DNA of 64,000 nucleotides from Alkalihalobacillus sp. YIM B00296 (GCF_020179385.1 NZ_JAIBLJ010000005.1:233260-297259), one strand, 5' to 3'. Shown: positions 52,715-61,294, numbered from the stretch's first letter. Numbers and translations are program-made. The notes: a model not told the origin generated them from the letters alone.

Positions 52715-52821
52715 AGGATAAATATCGTTTGTGTAGATAAAATCGTTTTTTGTAGGTAATTCCATATTTTTGCATTTCACCTTCTATTTTTGTAGATATT
52801 CACTTTGGACCGCATTAATAA

Positions 52822-52842
52822 GGGATGACCTTGATGTCATCC
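52822..52842 (-). terminator. Terminator of the GGCT-like gene
   Basis: GGGATGAC/GTCATCCC, 8-bp stem just before the stop codon end at 52851; T-run on the minus strand is weak. Confidence 0.5.
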
Positions 52843-52850
52843 CCTCTCCA

Positions 52851-53792
52851 CTACTTATAAATCGACAGCAACTTTTCGGATTCTGGCGATTTGCCATTCA
52901 GAAAAGTTCGCTTCAAATCCCCTACCGTTTCGATCACTTTCGGTTCTTCCCAATCAGGATGTTCAAATTGCGCGTCGAATTGCTTTAACCAATTTTGCAA
53001 CTCCCGATAAAACGGGATGTTCCACCTGAGCTGGTGCAGGAATTCTTCTCGTGTCCCCTTGAATCCGAATTCTCCATTTATGAGGTCAAGGATTTCAGCT
53101 TGCCACTTTGCTGTTAAGCTGGATTTCCCTCTTATATCTTTAAAACGGTACCATTGCTGATCGAATTCAAATGCATGCGGATAATAATACGCATAAATCG
53201 CCTCAAACTGTTCACCGGTAGCTGTCATGAACTTCTTTCCATGATGCTCGCGTAGGACATATCCGCCTTCTGTCCGGTTCATATGCTCAAGCTGTGCAGG
53301 CTCGACGAATGTCAGCCATATTTCAGTTATAGCGTCTTTGGCGGGAGCTATGACTGCCGGTAAAGAACCGTATGGGGCCAAAAAGGACCCATAAATGATA
53401 TCAGAATCGAGCATAGATCCACGCAGGCAAAGCACAAAGTCATTCAATTTCTTATTCAAACTGAATTTATACCGTAATTGAGCTAAACAGACATTCGAGC
53501 CATATGCTACAAGAGGGACCCGCTCTTCTATTGGCGGTAATTCTTGTTCATGGAGGAAATCACCGATTGAAAGGGTATGATCCGACCTTTCATGAAAAGA
53601 TCCCAGCATGTTGTCCGAGTCTGAATACTCTACTTTCAAATCCTCTATGGAAACACCCTTCTTTTCAGTGATCCGGTGTGCTTTCCCTTCATAATAAATG
53701 AAGGAAGAAATTGGACGTGGCCCTGGATATATATCCGGATGATCATAGGGACTAAGGTCAATTGGTTTATTTTCTTTATATTCTTTGTACAA
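52851..53792 (-). CDS. Uncharacterised protein with gamma-glutamylcyclotransferase-like YGSN motif
   Basis: About 313 residues, soluble. The segment VPLVAYGSNVCLAQLRYKF near residue 95 matches the substrate-binding loop of the GGCT/AIG2 fold, which catalyses 5-oxoproline release from gamma-glutamyl amines, and a conserved Glu-containing strand follows (HMNRTEGGYVLR). The N- and C-terminal thirds are not recognised. TTG 53792 is chosen because AAGGGGG lies nine bases upstream; the frame is open to TTG 53828. It stands alone between hit and serC. Enzyme activity is inferred from fold only. Confidence 0.7.
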   Translation of the reverse strand: MYKEYKENKPIDLSPYDHPDIYPGPRPISSFIYYEGKAHRITEKKGVSIEDLKVEYSDSDNMLGSFHERSDHTLSIGDFLHEQELPPIEERVPLVAYGSNVCLAQLRYKFSLNKKLNDFVLCLRGSMLDSDIIYGSFLAPYGSLPAVIAPAKDAITEIWLTFVEPAQLEHMNRTEGGYVLREHHGKKFMTATGEQFEAIYAYYYPHAFEFDQQWYRFKDIRGKSSLTAKWQAEILDLINGEFGFKGTREEFLHQLRWNIPFYRELQNWLKQFDAQFEHPDWEEPKVIETVGDLKRTFLNGKSPESEKLLSIYK

Positions 53793-53891
53793 TTTTGATA
53801 TCCCCCTTATATCTATGGTGTGATTCAAGTATAATGAGTTTTCAGAAGGCTTACTATACTACATTATCTTTGGACAAAGGAGTCGAGCTTC

Positions 53892-54977
53892 ATGGAAACA
53901 TTCAATTTCAACCCTGGGCCTACAGCTCTTCCTAAAGAGGTCCTGTTACGTGCACAACAGGAACTGGTCAATTACCAGAGTACAGGCTTGTCAATTCTCG
54001 AAATGAGTCACCGAAGTAAAGCATACCAATCGATTCACGAAAATGCACAGCAGTCGTTGCGAAAGTTTCTAAACATCCCTGATACCCACGAAATTTTATT
54101 TTTACAGGGTGGAGCGAGCCTCCAGTTTACCATGGTCCCAATGAATCTCCTCAAGGAAAACCAAACAGCTTCCTATATCGTAACAGGTTCTTGGAGCCAG
54201 AAGGCTTATAAGGAGTCCATGAAAATCGGGAAGACGGAAATCACTGCGAGCAGTGAGGCATCCGGCTTTACATATATACCCGGTAAATCGGACTGGAAGG
54301 CCCTGGATAAGGATATCAGCTATCTCCATGTTACGAGCAACAACACGATATATGGAACTCAATGGCAAACCTTCGAAGAACTTCCGGATGTTCCATTGGT
54401 CATCGATATGTCGAGTGATATCGGTTCAAGAACAGTCCCTTGGGAAAAAGTCGCACTCGCTTATGCTGGGGCCCAAAAAAACATCGGTCCAGCTGGTGCC
54501 ACAGTCGTAATCATCCGTAAAGATGTTCTGGCTGAAACGAATACACAGCTTCCTGCTATGCTCGATTATAAGGTCCATAGTAACAAAAACTCTTTGCACA
54601 ATACACCACCGACCTACTCGATCTATTTGCTTGGCTTGACCATTGAGTGGATGATTGAACAAGGAGGATTGACTGAATTCATCCACCGAAGTGAGCAAAA
54701 GGCATCCCTCCTTTATAACACGATTGATGAAAGCGATGGATTCTATACTGGACATGCCGAAAAATCAAGCCGTTCCCGGATGAACATCACATTCAACCTG
54801 CCAAACTCCGAACTTAGTGAAGCCTTCTTACAAGGTACAGAAGATGAAGGGTTTGTCGGACTTTCCGGTCACCGTTCTGTCGGTGGCTGCCGTGCATCCC
54901 TTTATAATGGAGTCGGTTTGGCATCATGTGAGCGCTTAGTGGATTATATGGAAAAATTCAAAAAGAAACACTCATGA
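53892..54977 (+). CDS. serC: Phosphoserine aminotransferase
   Basis: PLP enzyme making 3-phosphoserine from 3-phosphohydroxypyruvate in serine synthesis (also used in pyridoxine synthesis). It starts METFNFNPGPTALP, the family N terminus, and the PLP lysine lies in AGAQKNIGPAG near residue 196. SGHRSVGGCRASLYN near 325 is the conserved C-terminal signature. Length 361 is normal. AAAGGAG precedes ATG 53892. Monocistronic. Confidence 0.95.
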   Translation: METFNFNPGPTALPKEVLLRAQQELVNYQSTGLSILEMSHRSKAYQSIHENAQQSLRKFLNIPDTHEILFLQGGASLQFTMVPMNLLKENQTASYIVTGSWSQKAYKESMKIGKTEITASSEASGFTYIPGKSDWKALDKDISYLHVTSNNTIYGTQWQTFEELPDVPLVIDMSSDIGSRTVPWEKVALAYAGAQKNIGPAGATVVIIRKDVLAETNTQLPAMLDYKVHSNKNSLHNTPPTYSIYLLGLTIEWMIEQGGLTEFIHRSEQKASLLYNTIDESDGFYTGHAEKSSRSRMNITFNLPNSELSEAFLQGTEDEGFVGLSGHRSVGGCRASLYNGVGLASCERLVDYMEKFKKKHS

Positions 54978-55089
54978 CTGGTTCCACGAAAATTCGGTTA
55001 CCATAAACTGTTACCCGGAAATTCAGGTGAAAAACCTTTTCTTCACCTATGAATGACTGATAGAATATAAGCATCCGTTTTACTCGCAA

Positions 55090-55145
55090 TAGGCATGAGC
55101 GCACTATTGGAGTCAACGAGAAAAGTTGAGTTGAGAAGAGGAGAG
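55090..55145 (+). promoter_or_regulatory. Candidate TRAP binding site overlapping the trpP ribosome binding site
   Basis: Eight (G/U)AG triplets lie at 55090, 55097, 55110, 55118, 55128, 55133, 55138 and 55143. The last four are separated by exactly two bases, the preferred TRAP spacing, and cover the ribosome binding site. In B. subtilis TRAP represses trpP translation this way. Seen as triplet pattern; regulation is inferred. Confidence 0.6.
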
Positions 55146-55152
55146 AATTCAT

Positions 55153-55674
55153 ATGAAATCCATTCAATTATCTTTAATTGGTGTACTATTAGCTGTAGGG
55201 TTTGTGCTTCACGCAGTCATCCCTGGAATATTAGGGGCAATGAAAATCGATATGCTTTTGACGATGATGTTCCTGGCAATCATTTTGTTCCCGGATAATA
55301 AAAGTGTCGGTGTTACCGCATTGGCAACTGGTATCATATCAGCACTGACAACGAGTTTTCCAGGAGGGCAGTTTGCTAATTTGATCGATAAGCCGATTAC
55401 AGCGTTCATCATTTTCGCTTTATATATGAGCTTTAAGAAATTCCATGGGAATGTCATTCTTGCAGCGACTTTAACAGCTGTAGGAACACTGATCAGTGGA
55501 GCGATATTCTTATCAGCTGCAGCAATACTTACAAGCTTACCAGCACCATTCATCGCTTTGTTCCTTACAGTCGTCGTACCGACAGCCGCAGTCAATACCA
55601 TTGCCATGACTGTTTTGTTTCCGATCATGCAGACAATCACAAAGCGATCCAATTTAAAATACCAAACACAATAA
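55153..55674 (+). CDS. trpP: Tryptophan transporter
   Basis: A 173-residue membrane protein with five or six helices matching TrpP (YhaG): LIGVLLAVGFVLHAVIPGI, KIDMLLTMMFLAIILFPDN, TTSFPGGQFANLIDKPITAF. Imports tryptophan. ATG 55153 is seven bases after GAGGAG. The position between serC and hpr equals that in B. subtilis. An imperfect hairpin and T-run follow. Confidence 0.92.
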   Translation: MKSIQLSLIGVLLAVGFVLHAVIPGILGAMKIDMLLTMMFLAIILFPDNKSVGVTALATGIISALTTSFPGGQFANLIDKPITAFIIFALYMSFKKFHGNVILAATLTAVGTLISGAIFLSAAAILTSLPAPFIALFLTVVVPTAAVNTIAMTVLFPIMQTITKRSNLKYQTQ

Positions 55675-55710
55675 AAAGCTCCAAGGCTTGAGCTAGAGAA
55701 TAGTTCTTAA

Positions 55711-55751
55711 AAAATAAAACCGATCCCCATCATAGTAACGGGTTTTATTTT
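55711..55751. terminator. Terminator-like hairpin after trpP, repeated at 57.68 kb
   Basis: AAAATAAAACC (55711-55721) pairs with GGTTTTATTTT (55741-55751). The loop contains CCCATCATAGTAACG; an inverted, similar sequence (AACCCGTTACCATCATAGGG then TCGGTTTTATTT) occurs at about 57684-57715. Confidence 0.6.
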
Positions 55752-55836
55752 GAGGTACAAACTCGAAATTCGCAGCCAAAATCGAAAGTCAAATTACACA
55801 TTATTCACACACAGTTTCGCATATGAATTCACAAGA

Positions 55837-55860
55837 AAAGAGCTCAGATTTGAGCTCTTT
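55837..55860. terminator. Bidirectional intrinsic terminator
   Basis: AAAGAGCTCA/TGAGCTCTTT, 10-bp stem with a 4-base loop followed by further T residues. Confidence 0.85.
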
Positions 55861-55918
55861 TTTCACTATACGGACAAAGGGCTTACTTCATAAAAACCCC
55901 CTATTGCCAAATAAAAAA

Positions 55919-56601
55919 TTAACTAAAATGTAAATAAATCCCATATTGATATAAGTTTAGTTTTTTCGCAACAGACTGTGATGAAAAATTATCCCAAGCT
56001 GTACTGTAGAGTGGCTTCAATCCTAATTTTCTCACTTCTGCTGCCCAAGCAACCACACATCTAGTGGCATACCCGTTACCCTGATACGTGCCATAGTTTC
56101 TACACTTGCTTCCGCACCCTTTAAACTCTTTCTTCCACTGGAACAGACGGAGACTGCTTTGCCGTCTTGCATAATTGCATATATAGGCTGCCTCCATTCA
56201 AAGTCATCAATTAGGTGTTGAAACTCTTTTAGCAATAAATCTTTATTGTCATTAGTTATTTTAGTTGCATTAGAAGTCATATTAAACCCTTCAGGAAAAA
56301 CATATGCTGGACCTATCCATATGGAATTTATCTGCCTTAACTTACTTACATTGATAATCAGCTTTCCGAGATCCAGGTTGTTTATTCTGTGATCAACCAG
56401 TTTTAGAATTCTAGACTTTTCAAACTCAGAAAAAGATTTGTTAAAACGAATTATATTTCCTGTCTTCGTACGCCCAATGAAAAGAAATGGTGCAGCTTTT
56501 TCTGTAGGTTCATTTAACCCTGTTATTTTTTTAGGGTTATCTATATTAAATAAGACTTCTGTCTGTATTTCCATTAACTTATAATCTATATTCAATTTCA
56601 T
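55919..56601 (-). pseudogene. Frameshifted GNAT-type acetyltransferase
   Basis: The frame from ATG 56601 (after TAGGAG) encodes a GNAT-like protein through SVCSSGRKSLKGAEASVETM; the continuation YQGNGYATRCVVAWAAEVRK and SAWDNFSSQSVAKKLNL, the acetyl-CoA-binding part, lies in another frame down to 55919. One missing base around 56086-56087 explains this. Otherwise the protein would be about 228 residues and intact. Because only one lesion is visible, a sequencing error or phase-variable site is possible. Confidence 0.75.
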
Positions 56602-56654
56602 TCTCCTAGCATTAGATATTACTTTAGTAAACAAGGAGTTATTATAGGCAGCAA

Positions 56655-57075
56655 TAGGTAAGCGTTTGAAGTCATCTCCGGCTTTTCCCTTGCTCCACAC
56701 CAAGACGTGCTAGTTTCCCAGCATCCAGCGCTCCATCTAACGAGATGTCCTAGATTATAAGTTCCCCGTTACTCTTATGAGGAAGGTTCTCACTTCTTCC
56801 TGACTTAAGAGCTCACACTGTGGCATCCCTCCTTCTGGATTGATGTTCCCACGTTCCTATCCGATCGGTGTGATGCACGCTTGGAAAATAACCGGTCCAT
56901 TCCGGTAGACTTGGGGCTGTTCCTCTCCCATTACAGGAGCTTCTTCAGTTATTCCCTACCCTAAAATGCCTTTCAGATTTCACTTTATGGCAACCGTTTC
57001 AGATGACAGTCCTTAATCCAACGTTCCTTGCTTTCCAAGTCCCTTACAACGTAGCTATCCGTTCTAAAACATAAT
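56655..57075 (-). mobile_element. ORF-less group II intron remnant
   Basis: About 420 GC-richer bases read on the minus strand like group II intron RNA. Near the 3' end, 56697-56733 resembles domain V (GAGCGCTGGATGCTGGG, AAACTAGCACGTC), with the GAAA loop closed by GCTGG/CTAGC. It is followed by GGGAAAAGCCGGAGATGACT and CTTACCTAT, which I recall as the usual domain VI and 3' end of bacterial group II introns. No reverse-transcriptase frame and no clear GUGYG 5' end remain, so it is an internally deleted, 5'-truncated copy. It lies just upstream of the GNAT gene. Confidence 0.55.
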
Positions 57076-57076
57076 A

Positions 57077-57240
57077 GAGCCTAATATGCTGTTGGCGTAA
57101 AAATACATTCCCATTCCAAGTTCAAAATTGCCATCCATTACTTCTAAAAACAACAAATAAACTGCTCCAAGGATGGAATAGGAAATAAGACCGACAATGA
57201 TTTTTTTACTCTTAACAACTTTATTGTAGACTCGACTAAT
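57077..57240 (-). pseudogene. Fragment of a membrane-protein gene
   Basis: The minus-strand frame reads EISRVYNKVVKSKKIIVGL, then SYSILGAVYLLFLEVMDGN and a second hydrophobic stretch ending at the intron boundary. It has no start codon, and a stop lies just upstream, so this is an internal piece of a disrupted gene. Family not recognised. Confidence 0.4.
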
Positions 57241-57260
57241 TTCGAGGAGGAACTATCACC

Positions 57261-57323
57261 ATGAGTAATATTCAACCCACTCCTGAAGAACGGTATGCCG
57301 AAATTGTTAGAGAATCTAAATGA
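57261..57323 (+). CDS. 20-codon open frame with strong ribosome binding site (peptide or gene stub)
   Basis: CGAGGAGG lies eight bases before ATG 57261. The frame reads MSNIQPTPEERYAEIVRESK and stops. The sequence looks like the first turn of a longer protein (similar beginnings occur in TfoX/YjbR-like proteins), so it is more likely the stub of a deleted gene than a functional peptide. It may still be translated. Confidence 0.4.
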   Translation: MSNIQPTPEERYAEIVRESK

Positions 57324-57368
57324 GCTTTAAGGTTAAATTTTTTGGGTAAAGGGCTAAGCATTTTTATA

Positions 57369-57410
57369 TTCAACATTAACAATATTGTCATTGTTAATAT
57401 CATTGTTGAC
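57369..57410. repeat. AT-rich inverted repeat
   Basis: ATTAACAAT and ATTGTTAAT with outer TCAAC/GTTGA arms form a 40-base dyad in the non-coding stretch 57324-57600. It may be an operator or a deletion scar. Confidence 0.4.
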
Positions 57411-57611
57411 AAAGTCGTTTGCTGAATAACGATTATCAATGTTTCCTATCTATATTTTAACATATTTTTCTAGTGTCCTTTGGTATTCTCATATAAAATC
57501 ACAAAGCAAATCACTCTTATATTCACAACTCTACAATATTTATTTCTTACCTTGTGAATTGGGGTGTGAATTTCAGGGTGGTTTGAACCAAAATCCTTAT
57601 ATAACAAGAAA

Positions 57612-57649
57612 AAACGCAAGTAATTTCGTATGTGAAACCACTTGCGTTT
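57612..57649 (-). terminator. Intrinsic terminator of the DUF1232 gene
   Basis: AAACGCAAGT pairs with ACTTGCGTTT across an 18-base loop, followed on the minus strand by TTTTTTC. Confidence 0.6.
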
Positions 57650-57697
57650 ATATGTGTGAAATATACTGTGTGTACTCCAAAACAGAACCCGTTACCA

Positions 57698-58117
57698 TCA
57701 TAGGGTGTCGGTTTTATTTGGGCTTTCCTGTTCCCAATCTAAGAATTGTTCAATTTCATTGTTTACGGTCTTCCATACATAGCTGATTATGGCGAGGTCA
57801 TCTACTAAGCCCAGGCCAGCGATGATATCGGGAATGGCGTCAATTGGACTTAAGAAATAAAGTAATCCTGCGATTACCAATACCATTGATTTTTTTGAGA
57901 TATCCCGGTAGTTTCCTAATCGATACTGATCTGCGAGACGAATGAGAGCCTGTATTCTGTCCAAAAAACCTTTCAAAGCTTCTTGTATATCATCCTTTTG
58001 AAGTTTTGCACGTACGTTCTGGACCATTTGACCGCTTTCTTCCCGGTCTTTGATCAACGTACGTGCACGCCTTATCATCGTTCTAAAAAACATGAAAAGT
58101 TTAATTTTCTTCCACAT
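57698..58117 (-). CDS. YkvA/DUF1232 family membrane protein
   Basis: A 139-residue protein with a charged helical N-terminal half and a DUF1232 segment (VLVIAGLLYFLSPIDAIPDI, then GLGLVDDLAIISY) near residues 80-115, the family signature. The function of the family is unknown. GGAGGCG precedes ATG 58117. Followed by a terminator; the next gene on this strand is 146 bases upstream. Confidence 0.85.
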   Translation of the reverse strand: MWKKIKLFMFFRTMIRRARTLIKDREESGQMVQNVRAKLQKDDIQEALKGFLDRIQALIRLADQYRLGNYRDISKKSMVLVIAGLLYFLSPIDAIPDIIAGLGLVDDLAIISYVWKTVNNEIEQFLDWEQESPNKTDTL

Positions 58118-58263
58118 CTCTTTACGCCTCCTTCTTCTCTCTAATCTTCCACATCTTCCTTCATATTAATCCGAGAAGAAGGGTTTGCCAAGAATAATAA
58201 GCCGATTGGACAGTTTTTTTTGGATACACAATGAATGATTAACAAAAGCTAAATGGAGACTCG

Positions 58264-58461
58264 TCAAAATTTGATCACAAAAAAGAGGACAACAAGCAAT
58301 AAGCAGAAGCTTCCAATGACGCCTAACATACGACCGATGTTCTGTTTTTTGTGGACACGGACATTTCTGAATGAATAACGTTTCGTATCAAGAAACATCC
58401 TGATCATGAAATAAAATAAAAGCAACCCAAGAATAGCAAGTACAATAATTCCATAAATCAT
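58264..58461 (-). CDS. Small two-helix membrane protein
   Basis: A 65-residue protein with membrane helices at residues about 4-24 and 45-63 separated by a basic loop (DTKRYSFRNVRVHKKQNIG). GGGGTGATG precedes ATG 58461. No family recognised. Probably expressed as its own unit between DUF1232 and the divergent yhaH. Confidence 0.6.
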   Translation of the reverse strand: MIYGIIVLAILGLLLFYFMIRMFLDTKRYSFRNVRVHKKQNIGRMLGVIGSFCLLLVVLFFVIKF

Positions 58462-58689
58462 TACTCATCACCCCATACCATCCTATGAAAAAGAGGAAAG
58501 GTTTATTCCCCGAGAATTGTTTAACAATGTCGATATCGTGGGATAGTTTTGTAGAAATGGTCGAACGATTATTGAAGGTTTCTAAAAGCCGCTCACGAAT
58601 AATGTAACAAGGACTTATCTTGTTTGGACGGGACATGACATCTTGGCCCTTGAAAGATGAGTAAGATCACGAAAGGAGAATATGTACTC

Positions 58690-59073
58690 ATGAAAAAAGA
58701 ACAAAAATCCGTATTAATCGGCTTTGCGGTAGGAAGTATTGTCACTGCAGCAGCAACATTGTTATCCGCACCAAAATCAGGTCGGGAAGTCCGTAAAGAC
58801 ATTAAGGACTCGACCTATAAATTGAAACAAACATTGACGGACGTTAGAAAAGAAGGCATCAGCCTGAAAGAACAAATCATTCAAGTTTCAAAGGAAGGTG
58901 TAGATGCATTCAAGGAGGTTGCGACTGATTTGAAAGAAGACATCAAATCTTGGAGGAAAGAAATCGAGCCGAACATTGAAATTATCAAAAATGATGTCGA
59001 GGAAATCAACGATACCGTTACAGAACTCCAGGATGAAACAAAAAATACACCAGAACCAGCAGAAACAAAATAA
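58690..59073 (+). CDS. yhaH: YtxH domain protein YhaH
   Basis: A 127-residue protein with an N-terminal glycine-containing membrane segment (VLIGFAVGSIVTAAATLLSA) followed by PKSGREVRKDI, the YtxH signature, and a long amphipathic helical tail. Such proteins are general-stress-associated in Bacillus; their role is unclear. ATG 58690 is chosen because AAAGGAG lies upstream (11 bases); the frame extends to 58657. Placement just before hpr matches B. subtilis yhaH. Confidence 0.85.
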   Translation: MKKEQKSVLIGFAVGSIVTAAATLLSAPKSGREVRKDIKDSTYKLKQTLTDVRKEGISLKEQIIQVSKEGVDAFKEVATDLKEDIKSWRKEIEPNIEIIKNDVEEINDTVTELQDETKNTPEPAETK

Positions 59074-59086
59074 AACGTTAACAAGG

Positions 59087-59137
59087 ACTGGCTCAAGCAA
59101 GTGTATCCCACCACTTCGCATATGGGCCAGTTTTTTG
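59087..59137 (+). terminator. Intrinsic terminator of yhaH
   Basis: ACTGGCTC (59087-59094) pairs with GGGCCAGT (59124-59131) with an inner AAGTG/CACTT stem, followed by TTTTTT. Confidence 0.7.
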
Positions 59138-59214
59138 TATATTCATCTCCTTTTTCAGGTCCCCTACTCTAATGTTTCAACATCCCATATAAGGCTTTGT
59201 TATTCTCCATTGTT

Positions 59215-59425
59215 GATTTTTGTGAAATTCACTCCCTTTCCGCGGGCGGTCGAAAAAGCGGAAGCGACCCGCATAGTTACGTAGTCACTGGAAGAATGAC
59301 GAGTAGGCTGTCGCCGCCGCAGGAAGTCTGAAATGAGCCAAGTGACTGGTCGCTGAGCAAGACATCAAGAGGCCACTGCAGGGTCTCGCCTGGCTCGCTT
59401 ATCCCGCAGGAGTGTCGCAAATTTT
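59215..59425. repeat. Long GC-rich intergenic repeat, best preserved copy
   Basis: Opens TTTGTGAAATTCACTCCC and closes GTCGCAAATTTTGCTT in inverted orientation; includes GCGGAAGCGACCCGC, GGCTGTCGCCGCCGCAGGAAG and CCCGCAGGAGTGTCGC. Parts match 18370-18505 and 24645-24835. It fills half of the 640-base gap before hpr; the rest, to 59715, is the AT-rich hpr promoter region. Confidence 0.65.
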
Positions 59426-59715
59426 GCTTAAAGTAAATTCGCTATTGAAAAATCAACGAACAGCGCGAAATATTAAGCATCCTTACCGATATTAGATAAG
59501 TGAAGGTTTATTTCAATAGAGAACAGAGAAAACCTTATAATTTTTTGTCAAAAATAAAAAGGTTTTGTTCTTTTTTGTCGAAATAATACTTATAAATTCC
59601 TACTCAAAAGATTTATTAGACAACAATTAGTGGGAAAAAGTTGTGAACACTTAGATAATTGTCTTTATAAATCTAACAATTCCTGTCATAATATAAAGCA
59701 GAATGGAGGTTCATT

Positions 59716-60348
59716 ATGGAAAATAAGAAAGATTTTTCAATGAAAGAAGCTATGATGTTCAGTCATAAAGTGGCCCAGATTAGTAAAGCCATGTGGAAAT
59801 GTGTTGAGAAAGATTGGCAAGGTTGGATCAAACCCTTCGGTCTTAACATCAACGAACACCACATTCTCTGGATTGCTTTCCATCTTGAAGGAGCTTCGAT
59901 CTCTGACATCTCCAAGTTCGGTGTTATGCACGTGTCTACAGCATTTAACTTTTCCAAAAAACTAGAAGAACAAGGCTACTTGACCTTCTCAAAGAAAGAA
60001 AATGACAAACGGAACACGTATGTTAAACTAACCGACACGGGAAGAGATCTATTATTAAGGACGATTGAAGATTACAGACCTGAAAGTTATGGAATTTTCG
60101 GTGCTTCACTCAAGTTACGTGAGCTTTATGGAAAATTCCCTGAATTCGATGAATTGATGGCAGTAATCCGTAGTGTATATGGGGAAGATTTCATGTCTAT
60201 CCTTGATACCACGGTAACAAAAATAGAAAGCGAATTTGAGGAAATTGATAATCAACTCGTTTCTGCCAAACCTGAAAACAAACCAGTAACCCTACAGCTT
60301 ACACCTGAAAAAGAAGAAGAAATCACCAAAGTACCAACCATTACCTGA
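59716..60348 (+). CDS. hpr: MarR family transition-state regulator Hpr/ScoC
   Basis: Represses extracellular protease and peptide-permease genes during growth in Bacillus. The protein, 210 residues, has the ScoC N terminus ([20 protein letters not shown]) and a winged helix at residues about 60-115 ([20 protein letters not shown], then a wing with [14 protein letters not shown]). GGAGG lies ten bases before ATG 59716. Position between yhaH and prsA agrees with B. subtilis. The intact subtilase at 25 kb is a likely target. Confidence 0.93.
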   Translation: MENKKDFSMKEAMMFSHKVAQISKAMWKCVEKDWQGWIKPFGLNINEHHILWIAFHLEGASISDISKFGVMHVSTAFNFSKKLEEQGYLTFSKKENDKRNTYVKLTDTGRDLLLRTIEDYRPESYGIFGASLKLRELYGKFPEFDELMAVIRSVYGEDFMSILDTTVTKIESEFEEIDNQLVSAKPENKPVTLQLTPEKEEEITKVPTIT

Positions 60349-60350
60349 TC

Positions 60351-60600
60351 AAGTATGCACATTTTCAACAGTTCGTCAGTCAAGCTTTTAAAATATCTTT
60401 GTTTATTAAATGACATTGGTGTCATGTAAGGACCGACCTCCGGATTGAGCATCCCTGCAAAATGAATGAATAGAGGAGTCATATCAACCATACCGGCTTC
60501 TCTTAATTCATCTTCCCTTTCCTCAAGCTCCCTGTCAATAATCTCCTCGACCTGGAAATACTCCTTCAGATGTTTATTATTTTTTTGTAAAACCTATTGA
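60351..60600 (-). pseudogene. yhaI: Decayed yhaI (DUF1878) gene
   Basis: The minus-strand frame after a TAG at about 60600 reads HLKEYFQVEEIIDRELEERE, then LFIHFAGMLNPEVG and YFKSLTDELLKMC, aligning with residues about 35-110 of B. subtilis YhaI as I recall it. The N-terminal third is missing or out of frame (a FYKKIIN segment precedes it in the +1 frame across an A-run), and the native stop is lost, so the frame runs on antisense into hpr. Located and oriented as expected for yhaI between hpr and prsA. Confidence 0.5.
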
Positions 60601-60757
60601 TTTTTCGCAAGAAACGTCGTAATGTATGTACGTGGTTTTTAAAAGAAGCTTGGAAAAGCTGATTCCGCATCAGCTGAAGCTAAGTTAACTTTTACTGGAG
60701 AACGTAAGGTTTTCACCTTTTCCCACATACATTATTACTTGAAGAAGGTGATCCATC

Positions 60758-61294
60758 ATGAATTGTTTCAAATCGATAAATATAACACGTGATTACGGTA
60801 AACTACGCCTATTACTGATGTCAACACTATTCAGTCTAACGTATTTTATCGTTTATTTTATGGTTTTCAGTATGTTTCAACCTGAAACGAGCTATTTTCA
60901 AACAGGCTTAATACCCTTGCTGTTGATCACAATATTGATCATACCTTTCCATACATTCTTGCATTGTCTTCCGCTTTGGATTACCGGCCACAAAGCAGGT
61001 TTCGGTATTGGCGAAAATCGTTTTTCATTTTTTTGCCGTATACCCGGAGTTCTTTCTAGAAGAGTGGCTCTGATCACGGTCGCTTTTCCCCTGCTGGTCA
61101 TTACGTTCATTTCATTGATCGGCTCGATGGTATTTCCAGAACTGCTGCACTTGTTTGCGATTGTTTCGACATTGAATATCTTTCTATGTGTGAAAGATAT
61201 GATTTATATCATCCATCTATGGAATGCACCTAAGGATTCGTTTTTAGAAGACGGAGATACAGGATTCCAGATCATTGTGCGCCGCACTTATTAA
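60758..61294 (+). CDS. DUF3267 family membrane protein (YhaJ-like)
   Basis: A 178-residue protein with four membrane helices. DUF3267 proteins resemble membrane zinc proteases with an HExxH-like motif; here the motif region reads PFHTFLHCLPLW, so the catalytic Glu is replaced by Thr and peptidase activity is unlikely. GAAGAAGGTGATCCATC precedes ATG 60758. Upstream of prsA in the same region where B. subtilis has yhaJ. Confidence 0.78.
   Translation: MNCFKSINITRDYGKLRLLLMSTLFSLTYFIVYFMVFSMFQPETSYFQTGLIPLLLITILIIPFHTFLHCLPLWITGHKAGFGIGENRFSFFCRIPGVLSRRVALITVAFPLLVITFISLIGSMVFPELLHLFAIVSTLNIFLCVKDMIYIIHLWNAPKDSFLEDGDTGFQIIVRRTY

Noticed and set aside
57439..57786. 115-residue plus-strand frame
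   Set aside because: Overlaps the DUF1232 gene and its terminator on the other strand, has odd composition and no ribosome binding site.
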